From NCBI RefSeq assembly GCF_035712445.1, contig NZ_DASTAT010000061.1, forward strand, positions 36,864-100,863: a DNA stretch of 64,000 nt. Reading direction: 5' to 3'. Below the pieces are notes generated by a model. The model was not told the origin of the DNA. It was given only the letters and a program-made list of their open reading frames with translations, and did not search any database. Within the stretch, counting starts at the first letter, position 1. Each line of letters begins with the position of its first letter. The DNA comes from Oligoflexus sp. GTDB taxonomy: Bacteria > Bdellovibrionota_B > Oligoflexia > Oligoflexales > Oligoflexaceae. Below, piece by piece: positions 41,200-49,437 of the stretch. Position numbers and translations under genes: made by a program.

Positions 41200-44100
41200 C
41201 TAGGCGACTTGCCCGATGCTGGATTTTTTCACTCGGAAAAGAGGCAATTCCAAATCGAGCCCCTTCACCTTGAAGGTGCCGATGGATTCCCATGCGCCTT
41301 CGGGCAGCCATGCGGTTACGGCCTCGGTCATCACGATATCATCCGCATCTGCCATGGTTTCCACGCGGGACGCAAGATTCACGGTATGACCAACGGCCGT
41401 GTAATCTGCCCGCTGGGGACCTCCAAAACTGCCGACGATGGCAGGCCCACAGTGCATGCCGATGCGCATGTGAAAGGTGTAATGCTCGGCCCGCTGCCAT
41501 TCTTCGTTAAGCTCGGCCAGTGCTGTCTGCATGGCCTTTGCGCAGCGATGGGCACGGTCCACCTGGTCCTGAACGCGCATGGGCGTGGGCGCTCCGAAGA
41601 TGATCATGATGCCATCGCCGATAAATTTATCCACGGTGCCACCATGTTCAAAGATGATTGCGCTCATGCGTACGAAGAAGGTATTCAGAATATTGGCAAT
41701 GGACTGAGGCGACAGCTGCTCGGTTGCTCGGGTGAAGTTGCAGAGGTCAGCGAAAAGCACGGTCACGTCCATCTGCTTGGCCTGCTCATCCAAAGTGGAG
41801 CGGCCCTCGACGATGTCGCGCACCAGCTGAGGCGGCAAAAATCTTTGCAGGACGTTCTGCGCAATGTAGCGATTCAGTTCTTCGATCTTGCGCTCGCGCT
41901 TTTTCAGATCCAAAAGGTTGTCGACGGTCGCGATCAATTCCAGGTCATCGAAGGGTTTATTGATATAGGCATTGGCGCCCACGCGGGTGGCCAAGGCCCG
42001 GCTCTGCTCATCGCTCTTGGCGGTCAGGAGTATGGTCGGGATCGAGGCGAATTCCTCGTGCTGATGCAGGGTTTGAATGAATTCAGGGCCGGTCATGCCC
42101 GGCATCATCCAGTCGCTGATGATCAGGTCAAAGCGCTGCTGCCTTTTGAAGATAAGCTCCAAGGCCTTGGCCCCGCTTTCCACCAGCACAGTATGATAGC
42201 CGGCGGAAGCCAGCGTATTGCCGATCAGTCGCCGCATGTCGGCCACGTCATCGACCACCAGAAGATGGACGGCTTCCGCCGGTGGCGTGCGCGGGGCTAT
42301 GGCATCTATATCTTGCGAAGGAGCGGGTTCATCCACATCCGCAAAATGCCAGTCGCGCGGCACAAAGCCCTTGGTTTCGGCCGGCCTGATATCGGGAATG
42401 GGACTGCGGTTCATAAAGCCCTGCAGGGCCTGAATCTCGTCATAGATATTGCAGGGTTTATAGATCACATAATGAACATGCGCTTCATTAATGCCCTGTT
42501 CCAAAACATCAGCCGAGGCCTGGCCGGTGATCATCACCCGGAAGGTTTCCGGATAGTGCTCGGCTGCGAATTTTAAAAGGTCGGTGCCCTTTTCATCACC
42601 CAGGACCACATCGGAAAGGAGAACCTTGACGCGATGGTTATCCAAAACCTCGCGCGCCTCCTCGCTCGTGGCCACGATACGATAACGGGTGCGACTGGAC
42701 AGCTGCTCCAAAGCCAGGCGGAAGAAATCGCTTTCATCACGATCGTCCTCGACATAAACGAGGTCGAGTACAGGATCCTGATGATGCCGCACCTCGGTAA
42801 CGCCTTCCACCCAGGCGCGCAGCATGGCCTCTTCCAAAGGCTTATGATACATGGCTTTGATATGGCTGGCATCAAGCATGGACGAGCGATGGGCCGGCAT
42901 GATGGGTTGGGAGGAAATCAACGCCAGCCAACAGTCTTCCTGACAGCTTTGAGCCTGCTGGAAAAGGCTATGGGCCGCATCGTTTTCAAATTCCGCGCTG
43001 CAGATCACCGCGCGAATCGCGAATTCATTCAGCAGCGCGTGAGCCTCGGCAGGCGTGGCCACGGTTTTCACAGAGCGCAGCAGGCTGTGGGATTTGAAGA
43101 ACTGTTCCACCAGCGCGCGGCTCGGCGCATCATCATCCACATAAAGAAGATCGACAATGGGGGCCTGCGAGGTCAAACCGGGGAATTCAACCCAGAAACT
43201 GGCGCCCTGCCCGACTTCACTGAAAACCCCGACGCGGCCATTCATCTTGCTCGTCAATTCCTTGACCAGGGCCAACCCCAAACCTGTGCCTTCCTTGCCT
43301 TCCTGATGCTGGCCTTCAATCTGTGAGAAAAGCCGGAAAAGGCGGCCCTGATCGGCCTTGGGAATGCCGCAGCCGGTATCCGTGACGGTGATGCGGACAT
43401 GGCGATTCAAAAGACTGAGCGTGACGGTGATTTCACCATCCTGAGGCGTGAATTTCAGAGCATTCGACAGGAAATTGAAGAGAATTTTTTCCAGTGAATC
43501 GATATGCCCCAGAATTTCCACCGGCCCTTCGCCCGCCCCGACCCAATCCAGCTTCAGAGTGATGCCCTTCTGCCGGCAGATCTCGCTGAAATACTGGGCG
43601 GATTCCTCAACGAAGTGCCGCACATCAATCCGCTGCAAGCGAAGATGCCCATGCGCCATGGTCAGTTTTTGAAAATCAAGGAGCTGGTTGACAAGGCGAT
43701 AGAGCCTCTGACCGTGGCGGAAGGCCTGGTCCAGGTTCTCTGCAACATGCTCGTTCTGTCGCGCGGACTTGAGGCCACCTAGAATCAGCGTCAGAGGCGT
43801 CCGGAGTTCATGCGAGATATTGCTGAAAAAGCGCGTCTTCTGTTCATCGAGCTGCTGCAGTTCCTGATGCGCGCTGATGAGCTGGGTCTGCTGCTCTTCC
43901 AGCATATTTTTTTGCATCTGGAGTCTTTGGGTCTGCTGATCCACTTCGGCCTGAAGGTTCTCGGAAAGATGCTCGACGCGATCAAAGGTCGAGGCAAAGC
44001 GTCGCGCCACGGCCTGGCTCAGAGCCACGATGAAAACCAGCACACCGTATTGAACAGTATAAGGCTTGCTGACGATGTGCTGGGTGACGGCAATATCATA

Positions 44101-45237
44101 AAGCACCGAGACCCCAAGAAGGATACTGCCGATCAAAAGTATCCAAGCTCCATCCAGATTACGCAGGGTGGCCTTGACGATGAACCAGCAGTTGAAGATA
44201 AAGCAGGGTATGATCGAAAGCTGAAAGACCATGAGCCAGGTCGTATAGAGCTTCGTCTCTGTGAATAGCACAACCGCACAACCCAAAAGACTGAGACCCT
44301 GCAGATAGGGAAGGACGGGCCACACCTCCAGGGTCGGAAAAAAGCGCAGAAGGAACATGGCGAAGATCACCGGCGGTATGACGATCGTGAGATACTCAAG
44401 CTTATATTTGAACGCAAAGACCCATTCCGCCGGATGACTCTGCATCAGCTGATAACCATCGCCGGCTATGAAGGAACGGATGCTGAGAAGCAGGCAGTAG
44501 ATCGCCAAAAGAAGGCTGGCCTTGTCCTTCCGTCGCCTTGTATAAATCATGAAATTATAAATACCGACCAGGAGCAGAGCCCCCGACGCCAAAAGATAGC
44601 TGTCATGCTCCAGGGACCACTGCTGCTGCAGACGAGGAGTCGGACCTATTTCCGGCGTTTCCCTGACACCCCCACGCGCATAATGGAAATTGGCCAGCTG
44701 AATCAGTATCACCCAGGTTTCATCGACCGCTTCCGGTTGAAACGGCACGATCATGCTTTGAATGTGAGGAATGGTGCTCGCCGCGTCCCTGCCTACAACA
44801 CCCATGCTGCGAATCACCGCGCGCTGCGGACGGGATTCCTCGTAGACATAGACCTTCAGCGCACTCGCCGCCTCGGGGATGCGCACTTCATAGCCCTGCT
44901 CACGCGGTGTCAGACCTGTCAGCCTGAGGCGATAGCTGGCGAGACCCGTACCGGGCAAAGTCTCCTGAAGATGCTGGCGACTGAGCACCAGCCAATTGCC
45001 GCCGATGGGTACAAGCCCGGTAGGGCTTGGGTTCTCGCCGGGCTGCACGATACGGTCCCAGAAAAATTCCCAGCGCGTATCAAGGCTGATAGGTTCCTGA
45101 TGCGTGCGGGTATAGCGCAGATCGAGCGCAGGCGCCTGCGCAAAGACATCCATCCAGGTCATGACGACAAGGATTGCGGTTAATCCAATGTGAATTGGGG
45201 ACAGCACGTAAATCCACCTTTGGCCTAAAACCTTCAA
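41200..45237 (-). CDS. 1345-residue 7TM-DISM histidine kinase with three receiver domains and a class III cyclase
   Basis: Begins at TTG 45237 (weak ribosome site). Order: signal/TM (1-35), DISM sensor (40-205), 7TM (213-410), coiled coil (420-470), HisKA with His476 in NISHELRTPL, HATPase_c (575-685), three receivers and a cyclase. Receiver 1 (~694-805) has the acidic pair but lacks the phospho-acceptor (CSAEF). Receiver 2 (~825-935) has Asp876 (LLSDVVLG). Receiver 3 (~990-1105) has Asp1042 (ISDWMMPG). The cyclase (~1155-1335) has LFADLCNFT (Asp1164), FIGDGIMIIFGAP (Asp1208) and TAVGHTVNLASRVE, all catalytic elements. One chain could thus turn a ligand into phosphotransfer that gates cyclic nucleotide synthesis. 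The three receiver types suggest internal control. Confidence 0.92.
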   Translation of the reverse strand: MKVLGQRWIYVLSPIHIGLTAILVVMTWMDVFAQAPALDLRYTRTHQEPISLDTRWEFFWDRIVQPGENPSPTGLVPIGGNWLVLSRQHLQETLPGTGLASYRLRLTGLTPREQGYEVRIPEAASALKVYVYEESRPQRAVIRSMGVVGRDAASTIPHIQSMIVPFQPEAVDETWVILIQLANFHYARGGVRETPEIGPTPRLQQQWSLEHDSYLLASGALLLVGIYNFMIYTRRRKDKASLLLAIYCLLLSIRSFIAGDGYQLMQSHPAEWVFAFKYKLEYLTIVIPPVIFAMFLLRFFPTLEVWPVLPYLQGLSLLGCAVVLFTETKLYTTWLMVFQLSIIPCFIFNCWFIVKATLRNLDGAWILLIGSILLGVSVLYDIAVTQHIVSKPYTVQYGVLVFIVALSQAVARRFASTFDRVEHLSENLQAEVDQQTQRLQMQKNMLEEQQTQLISAHQELQQLDEQKTRFFSNISHELRTPLTLILGGLKSARQNEHVAENLDQAFRHGQRLYRLVNQLLDFQKLTMAHGHLRLQRIDVRHFVEESAQYFSEICRQKGITLKLDWVGAGEGPVEILGHIDSLEKILFNFLSNALKFTPQDGEITVTLSLLNRHVRITVTDTGCGIPKADQGRLFRLFSQIEGQHQEGKEGTGLGLALVKELTSKMNGRVGVFSEVGQGASFWVEFPGLTSQAPIVDLLYVDDDAPSRALVEQFFKSHSLLRSVKTVATPAEAHALLNEFAIRAVICSAEFENDAAHSLFQQAQSCQEDCWLALISSQPIMPAHRSSMLDASHIKAMYHKPLEEAMLRAWVEGVTEVRHHQDPVLDLVYVEDDRDESDFFRLALEQLSSRTRYRIVATSEEAREVLDNHRVKVLLSDVVLGDEKGTDLLKFAAEHYPETFRVMITGQASADVLEQGINEAHVHYVIYKPCNIYDEIQALQGFMNRSPIPDIRPAETKGFVPRDWHFADVDEPAPSQDIDAIAPRTPPAEAVHLLVVDDVADMRRLIGNTLASAGYHTVLVESGAKALELIFKRQQRFDLIISDWMMPGMTGPEFIQTLHQHEEFASIPTILLTAKSDEQSRALATRVGANAYINKPFDDLELIATVDNLLDLKKRERKIEELNRYIAQNVLQRFLPPQLVRDIVEGRSTLDEQAKQMDVTVLFADLCNFTRATEQLSPQSIANILNTFFVRMSAIIFEHGGTVDKFIGDGIMIIFGAPTPMRVQDQVDRAHRCAKAMQTALAELNEEWQRAEHYTFHMRIGMHCGPAIVGSFGGPQRADYTAVGHTVNLASRVETMADADDIVMTEAVTAWLPEGAWESIGTFKVKGLDLELPLFRVKKSSIGQVA

Positions 45238-45329
45238 AAGCTCATTCTCTTATCGGCCACCTGCCGGAGCTTGTAGAGAAAAACTTTGCCAGCTACAATG
45301 CTGCATACTTTTATCAGACAAGGCATGGC

Positions 45330-46718
45330 ATGCGGCGACTTCCTTTGGCTTTCTTTGCAATTCTTACCGGGGCATCAGTCCTAGGCCTCGGCTTCGCATG
45401 GCTCATGAATGTCACGCTTTTTGGGCGACCTCACGGCGCTCTTCTGCAATTGATGGCAGAAACGGCCGCATCCGGCATTGACTGTGAAGCGCCTGCACAA
45501 ACTCCACTTTTTCGTCAGAATGCGGACAGGGGCACTCTGCATTACATCCTGCTCGATGCCCAGGGACATATTCTGGGTCAGCACGGACATATTCCCGCGG
45601 ACGAGGCAGCCGTCCGTGAGGGGCCTGCCCAGTCCCGCTGGAAAGCAGACAATCCTCTGCGCCGCGAGAGCGTGTGGGCGAAGGTGGCGAAAGTCTGCGG
45701 CAAGGACTGGACGCTTTGGGCCTGGGATCCAAAAAACGAAACCTACCGTCATCTGCTCCTGCCGCGACAGATTATTTTGGTCGTCTCCTGCAGCAGCTCC
45801 ATTATCCTTGTCGTCCTTCTTGCCTATCTTTTCCTGCGAAAAAAGGGTCAGGAAGCCCGGAAGGTCCTCGCCTCGATTCGCGAGGGCGCCCTCGGCAGTC
45901 GCCTCGTGACAAGGTTCTGGGAGCCTCGCTTGTCCCTGATTATGGAATTCAATCATATGGCGGCGGCCGTCGAGGATTCCTTTTCCCGTCTGCATGAAAT
46001 GGAAGAAAGGCGCGCGCGCCTCTTAAGCGAGCTCGCCCATGACGTGCGAACGCCTCTGGCCAGTGTGCGGGCCGCGGCGGAAACTTTGAGCGAATTTCAT
46101 GCGCAGCTCACCCCTGGGCAGAGGCAGACGCTGCATCAAACGCTGATGCTCGATGTGCTTTATTTCCAGCGTTTGATTGATGACCTTCTGATCCTGGCCC
46201 AGATGGAAAGGCTCGATACCACAGCGCCGCAGCAGAGCACGGATCTTAGCATGATCGTGGAATCCCTCTGGCCCCGCATGACCGAGCAGTATCCCGCCCT
46301 TTCCGCGACTATGGCGTGGCCTGATCCCCGGCCAAAGACCCTGATTGTTCCCGGAGATGAGCCTTTGATTCGGCGGCTTTTGCAAAACACTCTGGATAAC
46401 GCCTTTCACTATGCACAAACCTATGTCGCGCTGAGTATAGTGTGCGAAGACCGGCAGCTCACTTTGAAGATCAGCAACGACGCGCCGCCCCTTTCCCGCG
46501 AGGATCTGCAAAACTGGGGACATAAACGGCGTCAGCGCATCATGACGGAAAAAGCCGGCCAGCCGCATACCAGTTTGGGGCTGGGGTCCTCCATCATCGT
46601 CGGGGTCAGCCGTCACCTGGGGGGTGCGGCCCGGCTGGAACAGAATCATACAAGCCCCGCAGGACTTGCCCAGATCACTGTTATCATTACACTTCCCTGG
46701 TTCAATGAAAGCACCTGA
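45330..46718 (+). CDS. Membrane sensor histidine kinase
   Basis: 462 residues from ATG 45330 (AAGG upstream); the frame extends back to 45174 over the divergent gene. TM1 at ~8-30, periplasmic domain ~31-146 with Cys52 and Cys123, TM2 at ~147-169, then HAMP-like and HisKA with H-box LSELAHDVRTPLAS (His237). HATPase_c follows, with LLQNTLDNAFHYAQ (N-box) and a G2-type GLGSS; the usual D-x-G-x-G box is weak (SNDAPPLSRE), so ATP-site geometry is atypical. It lies 79 nt ahead of a hydroxylase gene and an OmpR-type regulator on the same strand, and is most likely that regulator's cognate kinase. Confidence 0.88.
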   Translation: MRRLPLAFFAILTGASVLGLGFAWLMNVTLFGRPHGALLQLMAETAASGIDCEAPAQTPLFRQNADRGTLHYILLDAQGHILGQHGHIPADEAAVREGPAQSRWKADNPLRRESVWAKVAKVCGKDWTLWAWDPKNETYRHLLLPRQIILVVSCSSSIILVVLLAYLFLRKKGQEARKVLASIREGALGSRLVTRFWEPRLSLIMEFNHMAAAVEDSFSRLHEMEERRARLLSELAHDVRTPLASVRAAAETLSEFHAQLTPGQRQTLHQTLMLDVLYFQRLIDDLLILAQMERLDTTAPQQSTDLSMIVESLWPRMTEQYPALSATMAWPDPRPKTLIVPGDEPLIRRLLQNTLDNAFHYAQTYVALSIVCEDRQLTLKISNDAPPLSREDLQNWGHKRRQRIMTEKAGQPHTSLGLGSSIIVGVSRHLGGAARLEQNHTSPAGLAQITVIITLPWFNEST

Positions 46719-46797
46719 ATTTCCATAGTCTCGCCACAATTCCCGCCGATAATAGAGCTTGAAAAGGATCGAATCCGATTCTTATGGAGGGAAAGCC

Positions 46798-47712
46798 ATG
46801 GTGCCCAAGGCTGTTCTTGTTTATGCAATGCCCATCTTCGTGCTGCTCATTGCCTGGGAAATGTTTCGCTATCGTAAGAGTCAAAGGACCTTCCCCTGGA
46901 TGGAAGCCCTGGTATCCATGCTGATGGCCCTCACCTATGTCTTCTTCAATCAGCATTCGCAGCCCCTGCTCGCGAGCGTGAATCACTGGTTCTATAGCCT
47001 AAGGCTCTTTGAAATTCCGGCCGACACGGTCTGGGGACTCATCCTGCTTTTTTTCGCCGAGGAATTCGCCTACTACTGGCTGCACCGCTGCGGGCATGAA
47101 ATACGCTGGCTCTGGGCCTCGCATAGCGTGCATCACTCGCCGAATACGATCACCTTTTCCGGGGCGTATCGCCTGAGCATCACAGGTCCGATCACGGGTC
47201 TTTTCCTGTTCTTCGTCCCGCTTTTCATCCTTGGCTTTTCACCTGTCGCCGTCGCTGGCATGTTTGCTGTGAACCTCGTTTATCAGTTCTGGCTGCATAC
47301 CGACTGGATTCCCAAGCTCGGCTGGTTTGAATATGTCTTCAATACGCCGAGCCACCATCGGGTTCATCATGCCACCAATGACGCGTACATTGATCGCAAC
47401 TACGGCGGCATCCTGATTATCTTCGATCGCATGTTCGGCACCTTTGCCGAGGAAAAAGCTGACGTTCCCCTGAAGTATGGTCTGATCGGCAAGGAGCCGA
47501 CTCTGAATCCCCTGAAACTCTTCTTTCAGGAATGGCTGGCCATTTTCCACGACGTCGCGGCGGCCAGAAGCTGGCGGGATCGCTTTTTTCTGGCTTTTGG
47601 CCGTCCGGGATGGCAGCCTGAAACCGCGAAGGAAAGCGCGGCCTCAAGACCTTTGATGATGCGCGGCAGCACAGGAGAACCCGACATTCATGAATCGCGT
47701 CCTGCTGGTTGA
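46798..47712 (+). CDS. Sterol desaturase/fatty acid hydroxylase superfamily enzyme
   Basis: 304 residues from ATG 46798 (GGAGGGAAAG upstream, an ideal ribosome site). Di-iron integral-membrane hydroxylase with the histidine boxes HRCGH, HSVHH and HRVHH in the expected order and spacing, plus LHTDW. Four TM segments flank them. Family members hydroxylate or desaturate sterols, fatty acids or carotenoids. The substrate is unknown, but a membrane lipid is likely. The gene sits between the sensor kinase and the response regulator, whose ATG lies 23 nt inside this gene's 3' end, so it is co-transcribed and may be the enzyme whose product or substrate the kinase senses (inference). Confidence 0.9.
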   Translation: MVPKAVLVYAMPIFVLLIAWEMFRYRKSQRTFPWMEALVSMLMALTYVFFNQHSQPLLASVNHWFYSLRLFEIPADTVWGLILLFFAEEFAYYWLHRCGHEIRWLWASHSVHHSPNTITFSGAYRLSITGPITGLFLFFVPLFILGFSPVAVAGMFAVNLVYQFWLHTDWIPKLGWFEYVFNTPSHHRVHHATNDAYIDRNYGGILIIFDRMFGTFAEEKADVPLKYGLIGKEPTLNPLKLFFQEWLAIFHDVAAARSWRDRFFLAFGRPGWQPETAKESAASRPLMMRGSTGEPDIHESRPAG

Positions 47713-48379
47713 AGACGATAAAAGACTCGGCGACAGCGTGAAGTCCAATCTGGAATTACGTGGCTATGCCGTGACGCTCTGCCGAACGGCGAGCCATGCG
47801 CGTGAGGCCCTGCTCAAAGAGAATTTCGCCGCGGGCGTCCTCGACATTGAACTGCCTGACGGTGATGGCATCGCGCTCTGCGAGGCCATGCGTCTTCGTG
47901 ATCCTGAACTCCCTATCCTGATTATCACCGCCCGTTCGGATGAAAACACAGCCCTTGCCAGCCTCAGTGCAGGGGCCGATGATCATATCCGCAAGCCCTT
48001 TGGTCTGCGCGAGCTGGGCCTGCGCCTCGAAAAGCTGATCCAAAAACGCAGCCGCCTGACTCCTCAGCTCCGTCTGGGCGATTTGGTCCTGGATCTGGAT
48101 GACAGGAAGGCCCTCTTCCGCCAGCGCGACCTTGGACTGTCCCGCAAGGAGTTTCTGCTTCTGCGTATATTTTTGGAGAACCAGGATCGACTTCTTACCC
48201 GCAGTCAGCTTGTGAATGCGATGGAAGGGGAAGAGATTCTGCAGGATCGAACCATTGATTCGCACATTTCGCACCTGCGCAAGAAACTTCAGCACGGACT
48301 TTGCGATGAAGTTTCCATTACTTCCGTTTATGGCGAGGGCTACCGCCTTCTTGTAAAAAAGTCCTGCCCTCAAGTATGA
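47690..48379 (+). CDS. OmpR-family response regulator
   Basis: 229 residues. Receiver ~1-115: LLVEDDKRLG, Asp52 in GVLDIELPDGDG, TARSD and HIRKPFG. Winged-helix effector ~128-224: LSRKEFLLLRIFLENQDRLLTRSQLVNAMEG and DRTIDSHISHLRKKL, then a VYGEGYRLL wing. It should dimerise on phosphorylation by the sensor at 45330 and control transcription of nearby genes, possibly the hydroxylase operon itself. Translation is coupled to the hydroxylase by a 23-nt overlap; no independent ribosome site stands out. Confidence 0.95.
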   Translation: MNRVLLVEDDKRLGDSVKSNLELRGYAVTLCRTASHAREALLKENFAAGVLDIELPDGDGIALCEAMRLRDPELPILIITARSDENTALASLSAGADDHIRKPFGLRELGLRLEKLIQKRSRLTPQLRLGDLVLDLDDRKALFRQRDLGLSRKEFLLLRIFLENQDRLLTRSQLVNAMEGEEILQDRTIDSHISHLRKKLQHGLCDEVSITSVYGEGYRLLVKKSCPQV

Positions 48380-48594
48380 AAAAATACCTTTTCGACTGTT
48401 TGTATTAATTCGCCTTCAAAAAATCTTGAGATCTTTCTGTAAAGTCTTCATTGCACGGCCAAAGTCCCGAGCCTTTCCGCCACGAAATTTTTTTCTCACA
48501 GATGAAAATTCCAGCGCCGAAAAATGGGTATAAGCATTCAGTCGAGTCCAAACCCCAAGGGGGGCACGGCTCAGGACTTAGAGGAGACCAGACC

Positions 48595-49395
48595 ATGAAC
48601 CAGGTTTATTCGCGCCTTTGTATAGCGCTTGCCATTTCCCTGGCCTTGACGGCCTGCGGTGAATCCACTCAATTCCGGGAAATTCCCCTGGGCGACCCCA
48701 TCTCTGCGGAACAAAATCCTGAGATGAGCCCGATACCAACCATCGATCAGGATAAAACGGACAAGACCAACAAGGCCGAAAATAATCCCGGCTATTCGGG
48801 TGAAGAGAATTCACCAACCGCAGGGGATGCGCCTCTGGATACGGATACTCCGGCCCAGTCGGATAATCCCGGGCAGTCGGAAACCACAGCGCCTACGGTC
48901 CGTCTTTTCACCGACTGTGAAGAGAGCCCGGAAAAAGGCATCGTGGCCAACCTCTATGAGCTTCCTGTGAATACGGCGAAGCTGCCTGACTTCAGCTCGC
49001 TTTCATCCCTGCGTACGGTTTGCCTGTCGCAGCTGAATATCAAGGATCGTCAGTTCTCGGAAGGCTTTCCTGGAGTCGAAGGACTCTTTGAATGGTTCGC
49101 CTTGGATATGCAGTTCAAGGTGAACGCTCCGAAGGCTGGTCTTTATGAATTCAGCCTCGCCGCTGATGATGGAGCCATCCTTTGGATAGATGGTGCTGAG
49201 ATCATCAATAATGATGGTCTTCATGAAGTGACGACCCGCACGGCGAAGATCTATCTGACAGCGGGCCAGCACAGCTTCCGCGTGGCCTACTATCAGGGAC
49301 CGCGCTGGAGGATCGCTCTGGAACTTTTCTGGAAAGTTCCCGGCAGCACGACCCGCAGCTATATTCCGGCCAGCGCCATCAGCCGGGTGGAATAA
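48595..49395 (+). CDS. PA14-domain lipoprotein
   Basis: 266 residues from ATG 48595 (GAGGAG upstream). Signal peptide with a perfect lipobox, LTAC (Cys21). A low-complexity linker, rich in Asp, Pro, Ser and Thr (residues ~30-100), contains DNPGQ, also present in the lipoprotein at 6859. The C-terminal domain (~105-260) shows the PA14 pattern: KAGLYEFSLAADDGAILWIDG, IINNDGLHE, YLTAGQHSFRVAYYQGPR and ALELFW. PA14 domains bind carbohydrates in adhesins, glycosidases and anthrax protective antigen. A role as a surface glycan-binding protein is likely. A strong palindrome follows the stop. Confidence 0.88.
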   Translation: MNQVYSRLCIALAISLALTACGESTQFREIPLGDPISAEQNPEMSPIPTIDQDKTDKTNKAENNPGYSGEENSPTAGDAPLDTDTPAQSDNPGQSETTAPTVRLFTDCEESPEKGIVANLYELPVNTAKLPDFSSLSSLRTVCLSQLNIKDRQFSEGFPGVEGLFEWFALDMQFKVNAPKAGLYEFSLAADDGAILWIDGAEIINNDGLHEVTTRTAKIYLTAGQHSFRVAYYQGPRWRIALELFWKVPGSTTRSYIPASAISRVE

Positions 49396-49409
49396 ACCCC
49401 GTCCCCTTG

Positions 49410-49437
49410 TGGTGGACCGCTCTAGAGCTGTCCACCA
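49410..49437. terminator. 28-nt near-perfect palindrome between convergent genes
   Basis: TGGTGGAC (49410-49417) and GTCCACCA (49430-49437) flank the inner palindrome GCTCTAGAGC (49419-49428), with one mismatch pair. It spans the TAG stop of the minus-strand gene and starts 15 nt after the plus-strand stop. No T-tract follows on either strand, but the position between two gene ends suggests bidirectional termination or transcript-end protection. Confidence 0.55.

Noticed and set aside
41119-42576. 485-codon plus-strand frame
   Set aside because: Antisense to the cyclase/receiver end of the 1345-residue protein, whose motifs are complete.
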